DNA from: Gemmatimonadota bacterium | Lineage (GTDB): Bacteria > Gemmatimonadota > Gemmatimonadetes > Gemmatimonadales > Gemmatimonadaceae | Assembly (NCBI GenBank): GCA_016182795.1 | Contig: JACPFW010000015.1 | Location: 278,635 to 342,634, forward strand | Direction: 5' to 3' | DNA length: 64,000 nucleotides | Part shown: one piece after another, positions 19,209 to 27,875 of the stretch | How positions within the stretch are numbered: the first letter of the stretch is position 1 | Layout: each line of letters starts with the position of its first letter | Notes under the pieces: model-generated | Told to the model about the DNA's origin: nothing | Database searches by the model: none | The model's input: the letters and a program-made list of their open reading frames with translations, nothing else | Position numbers and translations under genes: made by a program

Positions 19209-19928
19209 ATGCCCAACGTCGATATCCTCGCCTTCGCCCCGCATCCAGACGACGCCGAGCTGCTGTGCGGCGGAACGCTCGCCAAGCTTGCGCGCGAAGG
19301 ACGGCGTACGGCGATTGTCGACCTGACGCGTGGCGAAATGGGGACGCGGGGCTCGGTGGAGATTCGGGCAGCCGAAGCCGCGCAGGCCGCGCAGGTGCTC
19401 GGCCTCGCCGTGCGCGAGAACCTCGGCCTTCCGGATTCCGGGCTCGAGAACACACCCGCAAACCGTACGCTGATCGCCAAGGTGATCCGGCGACTGCGTC
19501 CGCAGGTGGTGATCGCGCCGGCGCCAAAGGGACGGCATCCCGACCACCGCATTGCCGCCGAAATGATTCGCGACGGCTGTTTTCTCGCCGGGGTGCGCAA
19601 GACCGACCCCGCGAGCGAGCCGCACCGCCCGCGCAAGCTGCTGCATGCCATCGCGTATCGCGAAGACCATCAGAAGCCGACCTTCGTTGTCGACATTTCG
19701 GCCGATTTCGAGACCAAACTGCGGGCCGTCGCCTGCTATGCGTCGCAGTTCGAGGGAGTCATTCAGGCCGGAGAGGTGTATCCCAATGGAGAGCCGCTCG
19801 CCGACATCATCCGTCACCAGTCGGCGCATTACGGGTCACTCATTCGCTGCGCGTATGGCGAGCCGTTCTGGACGCAGGAAACGATGCGAGTCGATGATGT
19901 GATGGCGCTAGAAGCTGAAAGCTTCTAG
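19209..19928 (+). CDS. bshB1: Bacillithiol biosynthesis deacetylase BshB1
   Basis: A protein of 239 residues of the LmbE/PIG-L deacetylase fold. The zinc site HPDDAE is in FAPHPDDAELLCGGTLAKLA, the RGEMGTRGS motif follows, and the second His motif is GRHPDHRIAAEMI. The wording IVDLTRGEMGTRGS and VRENLGLPDSGL is that of BshB1 rather than MshB or general LmbE proteins. It would deacetylate GlcNAc-malate in bacillithiol synthesis. The ATG at 19209 is used; the frame is open for 45 codons upstream, but that is repeat sequence. The BshA glycosyltransferase and BshC are not in the window. Confidence 0.84.
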   Translation: MPNVDILAFAPHPDDAELLCGGTLAKLAREGRRTAIVDLTRGEMGTRGSVEIRAAEAAQAAQVLGLAVRENLGLPDSGLENTPANRTLIAKVIRRLRPQVVIAPAPKGRHPDHRIAAEMIRDGCFLAGVRKTDPASEPHRPRKLLHAIAYREDHQKPTFVVDISADFETKLRAVACYASQFEGVIQAGEVYPNGEPLADIIRHQSAHYGSLIRCAYGEPFWTQETMRVDDVMALEAESF

Positions 19929-19956
19929 CGCAGAGAAACAACAGAGAGACAACAGA
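19929..19956 (+). repeat. Stop-proximal repeat, AGAGAGACAACAG family
   Basis: It starts at the bshB1 stop. The 14 bases AGAGAGACAACAGA at 19943-19956 are identical to those directly after the ahcY stop (57548-57535, minus strand). Confidence 0.6.
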
Positions 19957-19960
19957 TCCT

Positions 19961-20608
19961 ATGGCTGGGATGACGCTCATCGACATTTCCGCGACGCTGC
20001 AACCGGGCACTCCCGAGTGGCCGGGGGACACGCCGTTTTCGTGCGGCTGGACGTGGCGCATGTCGAACGGAGAGAGCGTCAACCTCTCGGCCATCACCAC
20101 CAGCCCACACGTGGGGACGCACGCGGACGCGCCGCTCCATGTGCGCGACGGGGCGGCGGCGAGCGATGCCCTGCCCCTCGACGCGTTCATCGGCGAGGCC
20201 GTCGTGCTCGATGTCACCGCCCTGCACGGCGAGCTGGATCGTGGGACGCTGCGCGCCGCGGGTCTCACGGCCACTCCGACGCGGCTCCTGCTCAAGACCG
20301 GGCGGTCCAGTGCGTCGGGCGCGTTTCCGGAGGGTTGGCCGGCCCTCACGCCGGAGTGCGCCGCCGCGCTCGTCGCCGATGGCCTGCGCCTGCTCGGCGT
20401 TGACTGCCCGAGCGTCGACCTGCGCGAGTCCACGACGCTGGCCGTGCACCATGCCCTGTTCGACGGCGGCGCCTACAACCTCGAGAATCTCGACCTTTCC
20501 ATTCCCGCCGCGGGGCCGTACCATCTGATGGCCGCGCCGATCAAGCTGGGCGCGCTGGATGCCGCGCCGGTGCGGGCGGTCCTGCATCACCTTCCCTCCG
20601 TCACTTGA
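19961..20608 (+). CDS. kynB: Cyclase-family protein, kynurenine formamidase-like
   Basis: A protein of 215 residues with the complete cyclase/KynB pattern: DISATLQPGTPEWPGDTPF at the start, then the metal motif SPHVGTHADAPLHV (HxxxHxD). RLLLKTGRSS follows and the late LGVDCPSVDLRES with HHALFDGG supplies the remaining ligands. KynB hydrolyses N-formylkynurenine in tryptophan breakdown; the wording is close to KynB, but the other pathway genes are not nearby, so substrate specificity stays open. The gene follows bshB1 by 32 bases and precedes a small secreted protein by 11 bases. Confidence 0.78.
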   Translation: MAGMTLIDISATLQPGTPEWPGDTPFSCGWTWRMSNGESVNLSAITTSPHVGTHADAPLHVRDGAAASDALPLDAFIGEAVVLDVTALHGELDRGTLRAAGLTATPTRLLLKTGRSSASGAFPEGWPALTPECAAALVADGLRLLGVDCPSVDLRESTTLAVHHALFDGGAYNLENLDLSIPAAGPYHLMAAPIKLGALDAAPVRAVLHHLPSVT

Positions 20609-20619
20609 CACCAATTGCC

Positions 20620-21153
20620 ATGACTCATTCTCGCACGCTGCTTCGCACCCTCGCCCTCGCCACGGCGGCGGTGGCGCTCATTCTGGTGGCCCGTCCCAGC
20701 TTCAGTCATCCCGCCCCGCAGGGCGGCGCGGTCGTGCAGGTCCGCGACTTCGAGAAGGCGTCCACCGTGGACATCGTCGCGTGGAATGCGGCGGAACCGC
20801 AGTTCGGCATTCGCACCTGGGTGCGCCGCAACGGCCAGGCCGACCGCTATCACTACCTGTGGGTCAACGCCGACTACCCGGCGATTCGCGACGCCGGCAC
20901 CGCGCAGGGACTCAACCGCCCGCTGCAGGTCACGTCGATGCGCGATGACCAGAATTGCGTGAACAACCAGTGCACGCCAACCGCCGTCGTGCGCGCGCGG
21001 CTTTCTGACGACGCGCTGCGCAAGGCGAAGGAAGACGTGCCGGTGAAGTTCATCACCAACAGCGGCGCCGAGATCATCTTTACCGCGCGCCGCGCCCTGC
21101 TTGACGCCTATCTCGCCCGCGTGGATTCGGTGAAAGGCGCGCTGAAGAAGTAG
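20620..21153 (+). CDS. Secreted protein of unknown function
   Basis: A protein of 177 residues from the ATG at 20620. The N-terminus (LLRTLALATAAVALILVARP) is a signal peptide or membrane anchor. The mature part has WNAAEPQFGIRTWVRRNGQ, a pair of cysteines in DDQNCVNNQCTPTAVVRARL and a final alpha-helical stretch. I do not recognise the family. It follows kynB closely and ends before a strong bidirectional terminator. Confidence 0.65.
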   Translation: MTHSRTLLRTLALATAAVALILVARPSFSHPAPQGGAVVQVRDFEKASTVDIVAWNAAEPQFGIRTWVRRNGQADRYHYLWVNADYPAIRDAGTAQGLNRPLQVTSMRDDQNCVNNQCTPTAVVRARLSDDALRKAKEDVPVKFITNSGAEIIFTARRALLDAYLARVDSVKGALKK

Positions 21154-21202
21154 CCGCTTACCAGACCGCGCACGCGGGGCGCGGGAAAGCCGGCCATACG
21201 AA

Positions 21203-21239
21203 AACGCGGGTTGCGCGCTCCGAGCGCGCAACCCGCGTT
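21203..21239. terminator. Bidirectional terminator
   Basis: A perfect 17-bp stem (21203-21219 with 21223-21239) around a three-base loop. On the minus strand it is followed by a TTTT run, and it begins inside the stop codon of the kinase gene (21240-21238). On the plus strand it ends the kynB-side transcript. Confidence 0.85.
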
Positions 21240-23103
21240 ATCGTGCCAGGAACCGCTCGACGTCGCCCCGGGCTTCAAGCAGTCGGCGCACTTCCTGGGC
21301 GACGTCGCCAGCCAGGCCAACCTGCGTAGTGACGCCATCCACCGACACGGCGCCCGCGTGCAGCCGCAGCAGGTCGAGCCGCAGGCGTTCGAGCGTCGAC
21401 ACCACCTCGCGATGGCGCTCGCCAAGCTCGTCGCGCATGGCGCGCACATCGGCGTACTCCTGCCCGGTGGCGACATCGCCGGCGTCGTCCAGCGCCTTCT
21501 GCAGCCGCTGGTGCTGCTCCCTGAGCAGTTCAGCGTCGCGTTGCAGCGACCCAATGATGCGCGGCACGTCGCCCAGCGCGCGCCGCGTGTCGCGAGGGAG
21601 CGACGCAAACAGTTCCGTCGCCGCCATCCCGATGGCGAGTTCCGTGGCCCGATGCGTGGTGGCCGCGCCATGAGCGGGGCGCCCGCCAAGTCGTCGTGCC
21701 AGCGCAAAGACGCCGCGTCCGATCTTGCCGAGCCAGATCTTCGCCCACCCTTCCGACGCGGCGTACGGACGGCGGCTTCGCAAGGCTAACCGCACCACCA
21801 TGCCGCCAAAGACGCCGACACCCAGCAACGGCCCCGCCCACGACTGAATCCACAGGGCCGCGGTGGGGAACGCGACCCGCACCGTGGTAAGGGCGACCAA
21901 GCCGACGAGGCTCGCCACGGCCACGCTCGTGGCCGCGCGCTCGACACCGCGCGCCTCGCGCAGTCCCGTGGCGTGAAACTCCTCGCGCAGTTGCTCAATG
22001 TCGTGCTCAAACGCAACGCGCAGGTCGGCGTGCTCGTACCCTCGCCGCAGCAGCTTGCGCGCCGCCCAGACCATCGCCGCCACCGGGGTCAGGGCCAGCG
22101 CCGCCGTGGTGGCGACGGCGGCAAGCACGCCGGCGGCGAACCCGATCGAGACGAGCCCCATTAACCCGAAGTAGCCGACCAACAGTACGCCGCCCGAACT
22201 GAGCACGCGTCCGTCGCGCTTCACGAATGCCCGGAGCGCGGCCGGCACCTCGCGCCGCTCTTCGACGGCGGCACCGAGCTGCTCGGCAAGCGCCAGCGCG
22301 CTCTGCGGGCGGTCGCTGGGCGCCTTGGTGAGGCACTTCTCAATGAGATGCGCCAACCGGCGCGGCACGCGCGCGCCGTCGGCCGTGACGGCCGGGGCCG
22401 GGGTCGCTACCTGATGCGCCAGCACGTCCACCGCCCGGTCGCCCGCAAACGGCGGACGCCCCGTGCAGACAAAGAACGCCATGGCGCCGAGCGCGTAGAT
22501 GTCGGACCGCGCATCGACCGCGTGGCCAAGCGCCTGCTCGGGACTCATGTACTCCGGCGTGCCGGTCACCGGCCCGTCGTCGTCGCTGCCGATCGCGGCC
22601 GCGATGCCAAAATCGGTCACCAGCGCGCGTCCGGTGCCGTTCTCGAGGAGAATGTTCTCCGGCTTCACATCGCGATGCACCACGCCCTGCGCGTGCGCAT
22701 GCCCCAGGGCCCACGCCACTTCGCGCAGAATGCGCGTCGCCTCGTGCGGCGGAAGCGGTCCGCGCGTCCGCACCCGCTCACCGAGCGTTTCGCCGTTCAC
22801 GTACGACATCACGTAGAACACGAACGGACCGGCCTCGTCGACCGCGTGGATGGGCACGATGTTGGGGTGCGACAACTTGGCGGCCAGGCGCGCCTCGCGC
22901 ACGAAGCGTTCGCGCACCTCCTCGTCGTACCCGCGTTCGGGCGGCAGCACCTTGATGGCCACCGAGCGGTCGAGCTGCACGTCGCGCGCGAGGTACACCA
23001 CGCCCATGCCGCCGCGCCCCAACTCGTGGTCGAGCGAGTAGCGCCCGGCCAGCGCGAGCTGCAACTCAACAAACAGCGCGTCGAACGGAGCGGTTCTGGA
23101 CAT
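21238..23103 (-). CDS. Membrane-anchored Ser/Thr protein kinase
   Basis: A protein of 621 residues. The Hanks-type kinase domain fills residues 20-285: glycine loop LGRGGMGVVY, Lys in VAIKVLPPE, catalytic HRDVKPENIL, DFG in VTDFGIAAA, activation segment GTPEYMSPEQA and DIYALGAMAF. After it come two hydrophobic helices (about 310-360), a helical stretch, another hydrophobic pair (about 400-460) and a long C-terminal coiled coil (about 500-621). There are no PASTA repeats, so the signal sensed is not obvious. The ATG at 23103 is preferred; an in-frame ATG lies five codons upstream. It stands alone, divergent from the YjbQ gene. Confidence 0.88.
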   Translation of the reverse strand: MSRTAPFDALFVELQLALAGRYSLDHELGRGGMGVVYLARDVQLDRSVAIKVLPPERGYDEEVRERFVREARLAAKLSHPNIVPIHAVDEAGPFVFYVMSYVNGETLGERVRTRGPLPPHEATRILREVAWALGHAHAQGVVHRDVKPENILLENGTGRALVTDFGIAAAIGSDDDGPVTGTPEYMSPEQALGHAVDARSDIYALGAMAFFVCTGRPPFAGDRAVDVLAHQVATPAPAVTADGARVPRRLAHLIEKCLTKAPSDRPQSALALAEQLGAAVEERREVPAALRAFVKRDGRVLSSGGVLLVGYFGLMGLVSIGFAAGVLAAVATTAALALTPVAAMVWAARKLLRRGYEHADLRVAFEHDIEQLREEFHATGLREARGVERAATSVAVASLVGLVALTTVRVAFPTAALWIQSWAGPLLGVGVFGGMVVRLALRSRRPYAASEGWAKIWLGKIGRGVFALARRLGGRPAHGAATTHRATELAIGMAATELFASLPRDTRRALGDVPRIIGSLQRDAELLREQHQRLQKALDDAGDVATGQEYADVRAMRDELGERHREVVSTLERLRLDLLRLHAGAVSVDGVTTQVGLAGDVAQEVRRLLEARGDVERFLAR

Positions 23104-23198
23104 GCGGAGTATTCTCACACGCGGGCGGCCCGCGCACCAGCCGCGCGTGTGCCAAGCGCGCCATTGCCCGTCGCACCCAGCGCGCGCATTCTCTTGGC

Positions 23199-23621
23199 AT
23201 GACCTCGCATACCCACTACCTCTGGTTCAACACCAAGCGCGCGCAGGAAATCATCGACATCACCGATGAAGTCGCCGAGCAGGTGCGGCAGAGCGGCGTT
23301 CGCGAGGGCTTCGTTCTCGTCTCGGCGATGCACATCTCGGCGTCCGTCTTCGTCAATGACCACGAGTCGGGGCTCTGGCACGACATCCTGCACTGGCTCG
23401 AGCACACCATCGCGCCGTGGGATCCCCCGCGCTACCGCCACAATGACACCGGCGAGGAGAACGCCGCGGCGCATCTCCGCTCGCTGACCATCGGGCACGA
23501 GGTGATCGTCCCCATCACCGCCGGCGCGCTCGACCTCGGCCCGTGGCAGCGCGTCTTCTACGGCGAATGGGACGGCCAGCGCAAGAAGCGGGTGGTCATC
23601 AAGGTGCTGGGCGAGCAGTAG
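23199..23621 (+). CDS. YjbQ/UPF0047 family protein
   Basis: A protein of 140 residues, the usual length for the UPF0047 family, with its conserved pattern: IIDITDEVAEQVRQSG, LVSAMHISASVFVNDHESGL, WDPPRYRHNDTGEENAAAHL, GHEVIVPITAGALDLGPWQ and VFYGEWDG. Members have been linked to weak thiamin phosphate synthase activity, but the physiological role is unsettled. The gene ends 19 bases before a cysteine desulfurase gene and is probably co-transcribed with it. Confidence 0.85.
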   Translation: MTSHTHYLWFNTKRAQEIIDITDEVAEQVRQSGVREGFVLVSAMHISASVFVNDHESGLWHDILHWLEHTIAPWDPPRYRHNDTGEENAAAHLRSLTIGHEVIVPITAGALDLGPWQRVFYGEWDGQRKKRVVIKVLGEQ

Positions 23622-23640
23622 TCCCCGCTATATTTCGACC

Positions 23641-24807
23641 ATGCCCCAGCCCCCTATCTACCTTGACCACGCCGCCACCACCCCGGTGCGCCCCGAGGTG
23701 CTCGACGCCATGCGGCCGTACTTCGACGCGAAGTTCGGCAACGCGTCGAGCGTCCACCGCTGGGGACGCGAGGCGCGCGCCGCCACCGACGAGGCGCGCG
23801 AACGCATCGCCGCCTGCCTCGGTGCGCAGCCCGACGAGATCTGTCTGACCTCGGGGGGCACCGAGGCCGACAACCTGGCCGTGCTCGGCGGCTGGCGCGT
23901 GCAGCAGGGAAACGGCCGGCCCGGGCTGGTCAGCACCCCGATTGAACACAAGGCGGTGCTTGAGTCGGTGCACCAGGCGGCACGCGAGGGCGCCGACGAG
24001 CGGCTGCTGCGCATCGATCGCGCCGGGACCGTGAACCTCGACTCGGCTCGTGAACTCATTCGCGCCGATGTGGCAATGGTCAGCGTGATGTGGGTGAACA
24101 ACGAGACGGGCGTCATCCAGCCCGTCGAGGCGCTGGGCGCGTTGGCCCGCGACGCGGGCGCGACGTTCCACACCGATGCGGTGCAGGCGTTCGGCAAGCT
24201 GGCCGTCGACGTGCGCACGCTGCCCGTCGATTATCTCTCCGTCAGCGGGCACAAGTTCGGCGCGCCCAAGAGCATCGGCGCCGTCTTCGTGCGGCGCGGC
24301 ACGCCCATCGCGCCGCTCTTCTTTGGCGGATCGCAGGACCGCGGCCGCCGGCCGGGCACGGAGAACACCGCGTACGCCGTGGCGCTCGCCACCGCCATGG
24401 AACTCGCCGTGCGCGAGCGCGAGGTCGAGGTGGCGCGCCTGCACGCGCTGCGCGACCGGCTCGAGTCGGCCCTGGTGGCGCAGGTGCCCGAGCTCGTGGT
24501 GCACGGGCGCGAGGCCCCGCGCGTTCCGCACCTGCTGCACTTCTCCGTGCCGGGCACCGACAGCGAGTCAATGCTCGTGTCGTTTGATCTCAAGGGCGTC
24601 GCCGTCTCCAGCGGTTCCGCCTGCCAGAGCGGAAGCGTCACCCCCTCGCACGTGTTGAGCGCCATGGGCCTGCCGAAGGAACTCGGCTCGGCCGCCATTC
24701 GCATGAGCCTCGGCAAGCTCACCACCGACGAACACGTGGACCGCGTCGCGGCGCTCCTCCCCGATGTGGTGCGCGCCGCGCGCCAGATGGCCGGGACGTT
24801 CGCGTGA
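23641..24807 (+). CDS. Cysteine desulfurase (IscS/NifS family)
   Basis: A protein of 388 residues, a PLP-dependent class V fold. YLDHAATTPVRPEVLDAM opens it, SGGTEADNLAV follows, then the PLP Asp region FHTDAVQAFGK. SVSGHKFGAPKSIG carries the Schiff-base Lys, and SSGSACQSGS carries the catalytic Cys on its mobile loop. It removes sulfur from cysteine as a persulfide. Its gene overlaps mnmA by four bases, so its main partner is probably MnmA in tRNA thiolation, with Fe-S assembly also possible. A TATATT box ends six bases before the ATG, so a leaderless transcript is possible. Confidence 0.88.
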   Translation: MPQPPIYLDHAATTPVRPEVLDAMRPYFDAKFGNASSVHRWGREARAATDEARERIAACLGAQPDEICLTSGGTEADNLAVLGGWRVQQGNGRPGLVSTPIEHKAVLESVHQAAREGADERLLRIDRAGTVNLDSARELIRADVAMVSVMWVNNETGVIQPVEALGALARDAGATFHTDAVQAFGKLAVDVRTLPVDYLSVSGHKFGAPKSIGAVFVRRGTPIAPLFFGGSQDRGRRPGTENTAYAVALATAMELAVREREVEVARLHALRDRLESALVAQVPELVVHGREAPRVPHLLHFSVPGTDSESMLVSFDLKGVAVSSGSACQSGSVTPSHVLSAMGLPKELGSAAIRMSLGKLTTDEHVDRVAALLPDVVRAARQMAGTFA

Positions 24808-25865
24808 CACGCCGCGTGCTGGTGGCGATGTCGGGAGGCGTCGACAGTTCGGTTGCCGCCGCCCTGCTCGTGCGACAGGGCTACGACGTCGTGGGCGTCA
24901 CGATGAAGCTGTTCGAGGACGGCGCCGAGCTGCCCGACCGCCCCTGCTGTTCGCTCGACGCCACCAGCGACGCGCGGCGTGTGGCCGAGCTGCTGGGGAT
25001 CCCGCACTACGTGCTCAACATGGTCGATCACTTTGGCCGCGACGTCATTCGCGACTTCGTGGCCGAGTATGCGCGCGGACGCACCCCGATTCCCTGCGTG
25101 CGCTGCAACACGTTCACCAAGTTCTCCGATCTCGTCGCCAAGGCCGACGGCATCGGCGCCGAGTTCGTGGCGACGGGACATTACGCGCGCGCCGTGGACG
25201 GCGAGCTGCACCGCGGGGCCGACGACAACAAGGACCAGACGTACTTCCTGTGGGGCATCCGCCGTGACGTCGTGCCGCGCCTGATGCTCCCCGTCGGCGA
25301 GATGACCAAGGACGAGACGCGGGCGCTGGCGCGCGAACTCAAACTGCCGCGCGTCGCCGACAAGCCGGAGAGCCAGGAAATCTGCTTTGTGCCCGACGGC
25401 GACTACGTGACGATCCTGCGCCGCGAGCTGGGCGATGCGTCGCCCGCGCTGTCGCGCGGCAACATCGTCACGACCGCCGGCGCGGTGATTGGCGAGCACG
25501 ATGGCTTTGCCCGCTACACCATCGGTCAGCGTCGCGGATTGCCGGGCGGGTCGGCCGATCCGCTCTATGTGGTGGCGCTGCGCCCCGACTCACGAGAGGT
25601 CGTCGTCGGGCCGCGCGAGGCGCTGCTGTCCACCACACTCGCCGCCAGCGGCATCAACTGGCTCGTCGATACGCCGCCGCGCGCCGGTGACGAAGTGCAG
25701 GTGCGCATCCGGCACCGCGCCCCGCTCGCACCCGCCGTGATCGATCATCTCACGGACGACGCAGTCTCGCTCACCCTGCTCGCCCCCGTCTCGGCCATCA
25801 CCCCCGGCCAAAGTGCCGTGCTCTACGACGGGTCGCGCGTCCTTGGGGGCGGCTTCATCGATTGA
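24804..25865 (+). CDS. mnmA: tRNA-specific 2-thiouridylase MnmA
   Basis: A protein of 353 residues. PP-loop ATP-pyrophosphatase motif AMSGGVDSSVAAALL at the N-terminus, catalytic Cys in PCVRCNTFTKF and ATGHYAR. DNKDQTYFLWGI follows, then the second catalytic Cys in ESQEICFVPDGDY and the C-terminal tRNA-binding barrel beginning YTIGQRRGLPGG. It thiolates U34 of Glu, Gln and Lys tRNAs. It starts with GTG overlapping the desulfurase stop by four bases, which fits direct sulfur hand-off. An extra CC pair (RPCCSLDATSDARRVA) near residue 50 is typical of some MnmA subgroups. Confidence 0.92.
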   Translation: MTRRVLVAMSGGVDSSVAAALLVRQGYDVVGVTMKLFEDGAELPDRPCCSLDATSDARRVAELLGIPHYVLNMVDHFGRDVIRDFVAEYARGRTPIPCVRCNTFTKFSDLVAKADGIGAEFVATGHYARAVDGELHRGADDNKDQTYFLWGIRRDVVPRLMLPVGEMTKDETRALARELKLPRVADKPESQEICFVPDGDYVTILRRELGDASPALSRGNIVTTAGAVIGEHDGFARYTIGQRRGLPGGSADPLYVVALRPDSREVVVGPREALLSTTLAASGINWLVDTPPRAGDEVQVRIRHRAPLAPAVIDHLTDDAVSLTLLAPVSAITPGQSAVLYDGSRVLGGGFID

Positions 25866-25895
25866 GCAGCGGGGGCAGCGGTGCCGGCGCAGTAT

Positions 25896-25916
25896 CTACC
25901 GTCTACCGTCTACCGT
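25896..25916. repeat. Three tandem CTACCGT heptamers
   Basis: Three exact copies (25896-25902, 25903-25909, 25910-25916) between convergent mnmA and dnaJ, ending one base before the dnaJ stop codon. Read on the dnaJ strand this is ACGGTAG repeated; related units lie at 33845-33867 beside dnaX. Confidence 0.75.
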
Positions 25917-25917
25917 C

Positions 25918-27072
25918 CTAGTACTCCAGCCCCGCCTCGCGAGCAAACGCTTCCATCGCCCGTCGCGCCGCCTCGCTCAGCTCGTGCGGCGCGTCCACGC
26001 GCACCTCCACGAGCAGGTCGCCCTTCTTGCCGTCCTTGCCGATCCCCTGCCCGCGCACGCGGAACCGCTTGCCCGACGGCGTGCCGGACGGAATGGCGAT
26101 CGTCACCTTCTTTTCGTCGAGCGTCTTCACCGTCACCTTCGAGCCGAGCGTCGCCTGCGCCACATTCACCGGCACGTGGGCGATGAGGTCGAGGCCGTCG
26201 CGCGAGAAGAACTTGTCGGGCTCGACCTTGAACGTGATCACGAGGTCCCCGGGCTGGCCGCCGCGCACGCCGCGTCCGCCCTGCCCCTTGAGACGAATCT
26301 TGGCATCGGTGTCCGTGCCCGGCGGCACGGTGATGAGCACCTTCTTGCGCTCGCGCTTCTCCCCCTGCCCGCCGCAGGCCCCGCACTTCTCGCTCGCCAC
26401 CGACCCCTTGCCCAGGCACATGGGACACGGACGGTTCACGGCAAAGCCGCCCTGCCCGAACGAAATCGAGCCGCGGCCGCCGCATTCGGAACACGTCGAG
26501 ATCTTGGCGCCCTTGGCCGCGCCGCTGCCGCCGCACATCGAGCACTCTTCGTTGACCTCGAGCTCCACCGGTACCTTGCCGCCGACCACCGCCACGCGAA
26601 ACGGCACCTCGAGCGTCGTCTCGATGCTCTGCCCCTTCTCGGGCTCGCTCGCCTTCGGCCGCTGCGCGCCGCCGCCGAACATCGAGCTGAACAGGTCGCC
26701 GAGCCCGCCGAATCCACCGACGTCGAAGTCCTCAAACTTGTAGCCCGGCGGCGGCGTCCCCGCGCCGGAGCGCGCGCCGGGGCGTGCGCCCGAACTGCGA
26801 AAGCCGCCCGTCGCGCCGCCGCCCGGACGGCGCACGAAGTCGCCAAACGCGCCCAGCCGGCGCATTTCGTCGTACTGCGCGCGCTTCTTGGCGTCGCCGA
26901 GGACGTTGTACGCCTCCGAGATCTCCTTGAAACGCTCGGCCGACTTGGGATCCCCCTTGTTGGTGTCGGGGTGATGCTGCTTCGCCAAGCGCCGATACGA
27001 CTTCTTGATCTCGTCAGCCGTCGCCTTCTCGGCGACGCCCAGCACGGCGTAGAAGTCCTTGCTGTGTGCCAT
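25918..27072 (-). CDS. dnaJ: Chaperone DnaJ
   Basis: A protein of 384 residues, a type I Hsp40. J-domain at residues 1-70 with HPD in AKQHHPDTNKGD, a Gly-rich linker with GGFGGLGDLFSSMFGG, four zinc-finger repeats (CSMCGGSGA, CSECGGRGS, CPMCLGKGS, CGACGGQGE) between about 150 and 225, and a C-terminal peptide-binding domain with VNVAQATLGSKV. It stimulates DnaK and holds unfolded proteins. It follows grpE by seven bases in one operon; dnaK is not in the window. No CIRCE operator is seen upstream of the pair. Confidence 0.93.
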   Translation of the reverse strand: MAHSKDFYAVLGVAEKATADEIKKSYRRLAKQHHPDTNKGDPKSAERFKEISEAYNVLGDAKKRAQYDEMRRLGAFGDFVRRPGGGATGGFRSSGARPGARSGAGTPPPGYKFEDFDVGGFGGLGDLFSSMFGGGAQRPKASEPEKGQSIETTLEVPFRVAVVGGKVPVELEVNEECSMCGGSGAAKGAKISTCSECGGRGSISFGQGGFAVNRPCPMCLGKGSVASEKCGACGGQGEKRERKKVLITVPPGTDTDAKIRLKGQGGRGVRGGQPGDLVITFKVEPDKFFSRDGLDLIAHVPVNVAQATLGSKVTVKTLDEKKVTIAIPSGTPSGKRFRVRGQGIGKDGKKGDLLVEVRVDAPHELSEAARRAMEAFAREAGLEY

Positions 27073-27079
27073 CAGCGGC

Positions 27080-27679
27080 TCACCCGTGCCACTGCTTCAC
27101 CACGACGCGCGCCGGGCGCAGCAGCTGGCCGTTGAAGGTGTAGCCCACCTGATAGACCTGCGCGACGATCTCGTCCTCCTCCGGGAGCGCGGCGGGGATG
27201 GCAGTCAGCGCCTCCTGCACGGAAGGATCGAACTTCTCGCCCACCGGATTGACGACCACGAGCCCGTGGCCGGCCAGCGACTTGAGGATCTTCTTCTCCA
27301 CGAGCGCCACGCCGTCCACGATCGACTGCGCCGGCGTCGTGGCGGGGTCGAAGTGCGCCACGCGCCCAAGGTCGTCGAGCGAGTCGAGCAGACCCACGAT
27401 CAGCGCCCCCATGCCCTTCGACTCGGCTTCGAGCCGCTCCTTGGCGCTGCGGCGGCGGAAGTTGTCGAACTCGGCGAAGAGGCGCACGAACTTGTCTTTC
27501 TGCTCAACCAACTGGCGCCCGGCCTCGGCCAGCGCGGCGCTCGCGGCATCGGTGGGCAACGCCTCATCGCCCAGCGTATCGTCGACCACAGCGTCGGCTG
27601 CCGTGCCGTCGTCCGGCGCGGCGCTTTCAGTCGATGCGTCCAGTTCGATGTCGGGTGTGCGGTTTGGATCAGTCATCAT
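27080..27679 (-). CDS. grpE: Nucleotide exchange factor GrpE
   Basis: A protein of 199 residues. An acidic, disordered N-terminus (about 60 residues) is followed by a long coiled coil with the family core FAEFDNFRRRSAKERLEAES. The beta-domain follows with GHGLVVVNPVGEKFDPSVQEAL and VYQVGYTFNGQLLRPARVVV. It releases ADP from DnaK. Two adjacent ATG codons (27679 and 27676) are possible starts. The gene lies seven bases upstream of dnaJ and 196 bases downstream of cinA; that gap shows no clear promoter or heat-shock operator. Confidence 0.92.
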   Translation of the reverse strand: MMTDPNRTPDIELDASTESAAPDDGTAADAVVDDTLGDEALPTDAASAALAEAGRQLVEQKDKFVRLFAEFDNFRRRSAKERLEAESKGMGALIVGLLDSLDDLGRVAHFDPATTPAQSIVDGVALVEKKILKSLAGHGLVVVNPVGEKFDPSVQEALTAIPAALPEEDEIVAQVYQVGYTFNGQLLRPARVVVKQWHG

Positions 27680-27875
27680 TTCTCAGTGGTCGGTCATCTT
27701 CGGCGCGGCAACGGGAGCGCCACGCTCTGAATTTCACGGTTCGCAGACCAACTGTGCAACCAGCGCGCCGTGAATTTTCTGCCGGATTGGCGGACACTTC
27801 GCCCTACGGGGCCGTTCAGCCCGACGTTTCGTGGCGCACTGACTGCCGCTGCGGTAGTATCGGCCGGCGAGCGCC
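27680..27875. other. Gap between cinA and grpE
   Basis: A 196-base gap between two minus-strand genes. I see AATTTCACGG near 27730 and a partly complementary CCGTGAATTT near 27769 (seven of ten paired), no clear -35/-10 pair and no CIRCE. It should contain the grpE-dnaJ promoter. Confidence 0.3.

Noticed and set aside
25896..25916. Tandem heptamers as a CRISPR or minisatellite array
   Set aside because: Only three 7-base units without spacers, and related degenerate units occur at other gene ends. No CRISPR repeat-spacer structure or cas gene is in the window.
27680..27875. CIRCE or heat-shock sigma promoter upstream of grpE-dnaJ
   Set aside because: I looked for TTAGCACTC-N9-GAGTGCTAA and for a clear heat-shock promoter; neither is present.
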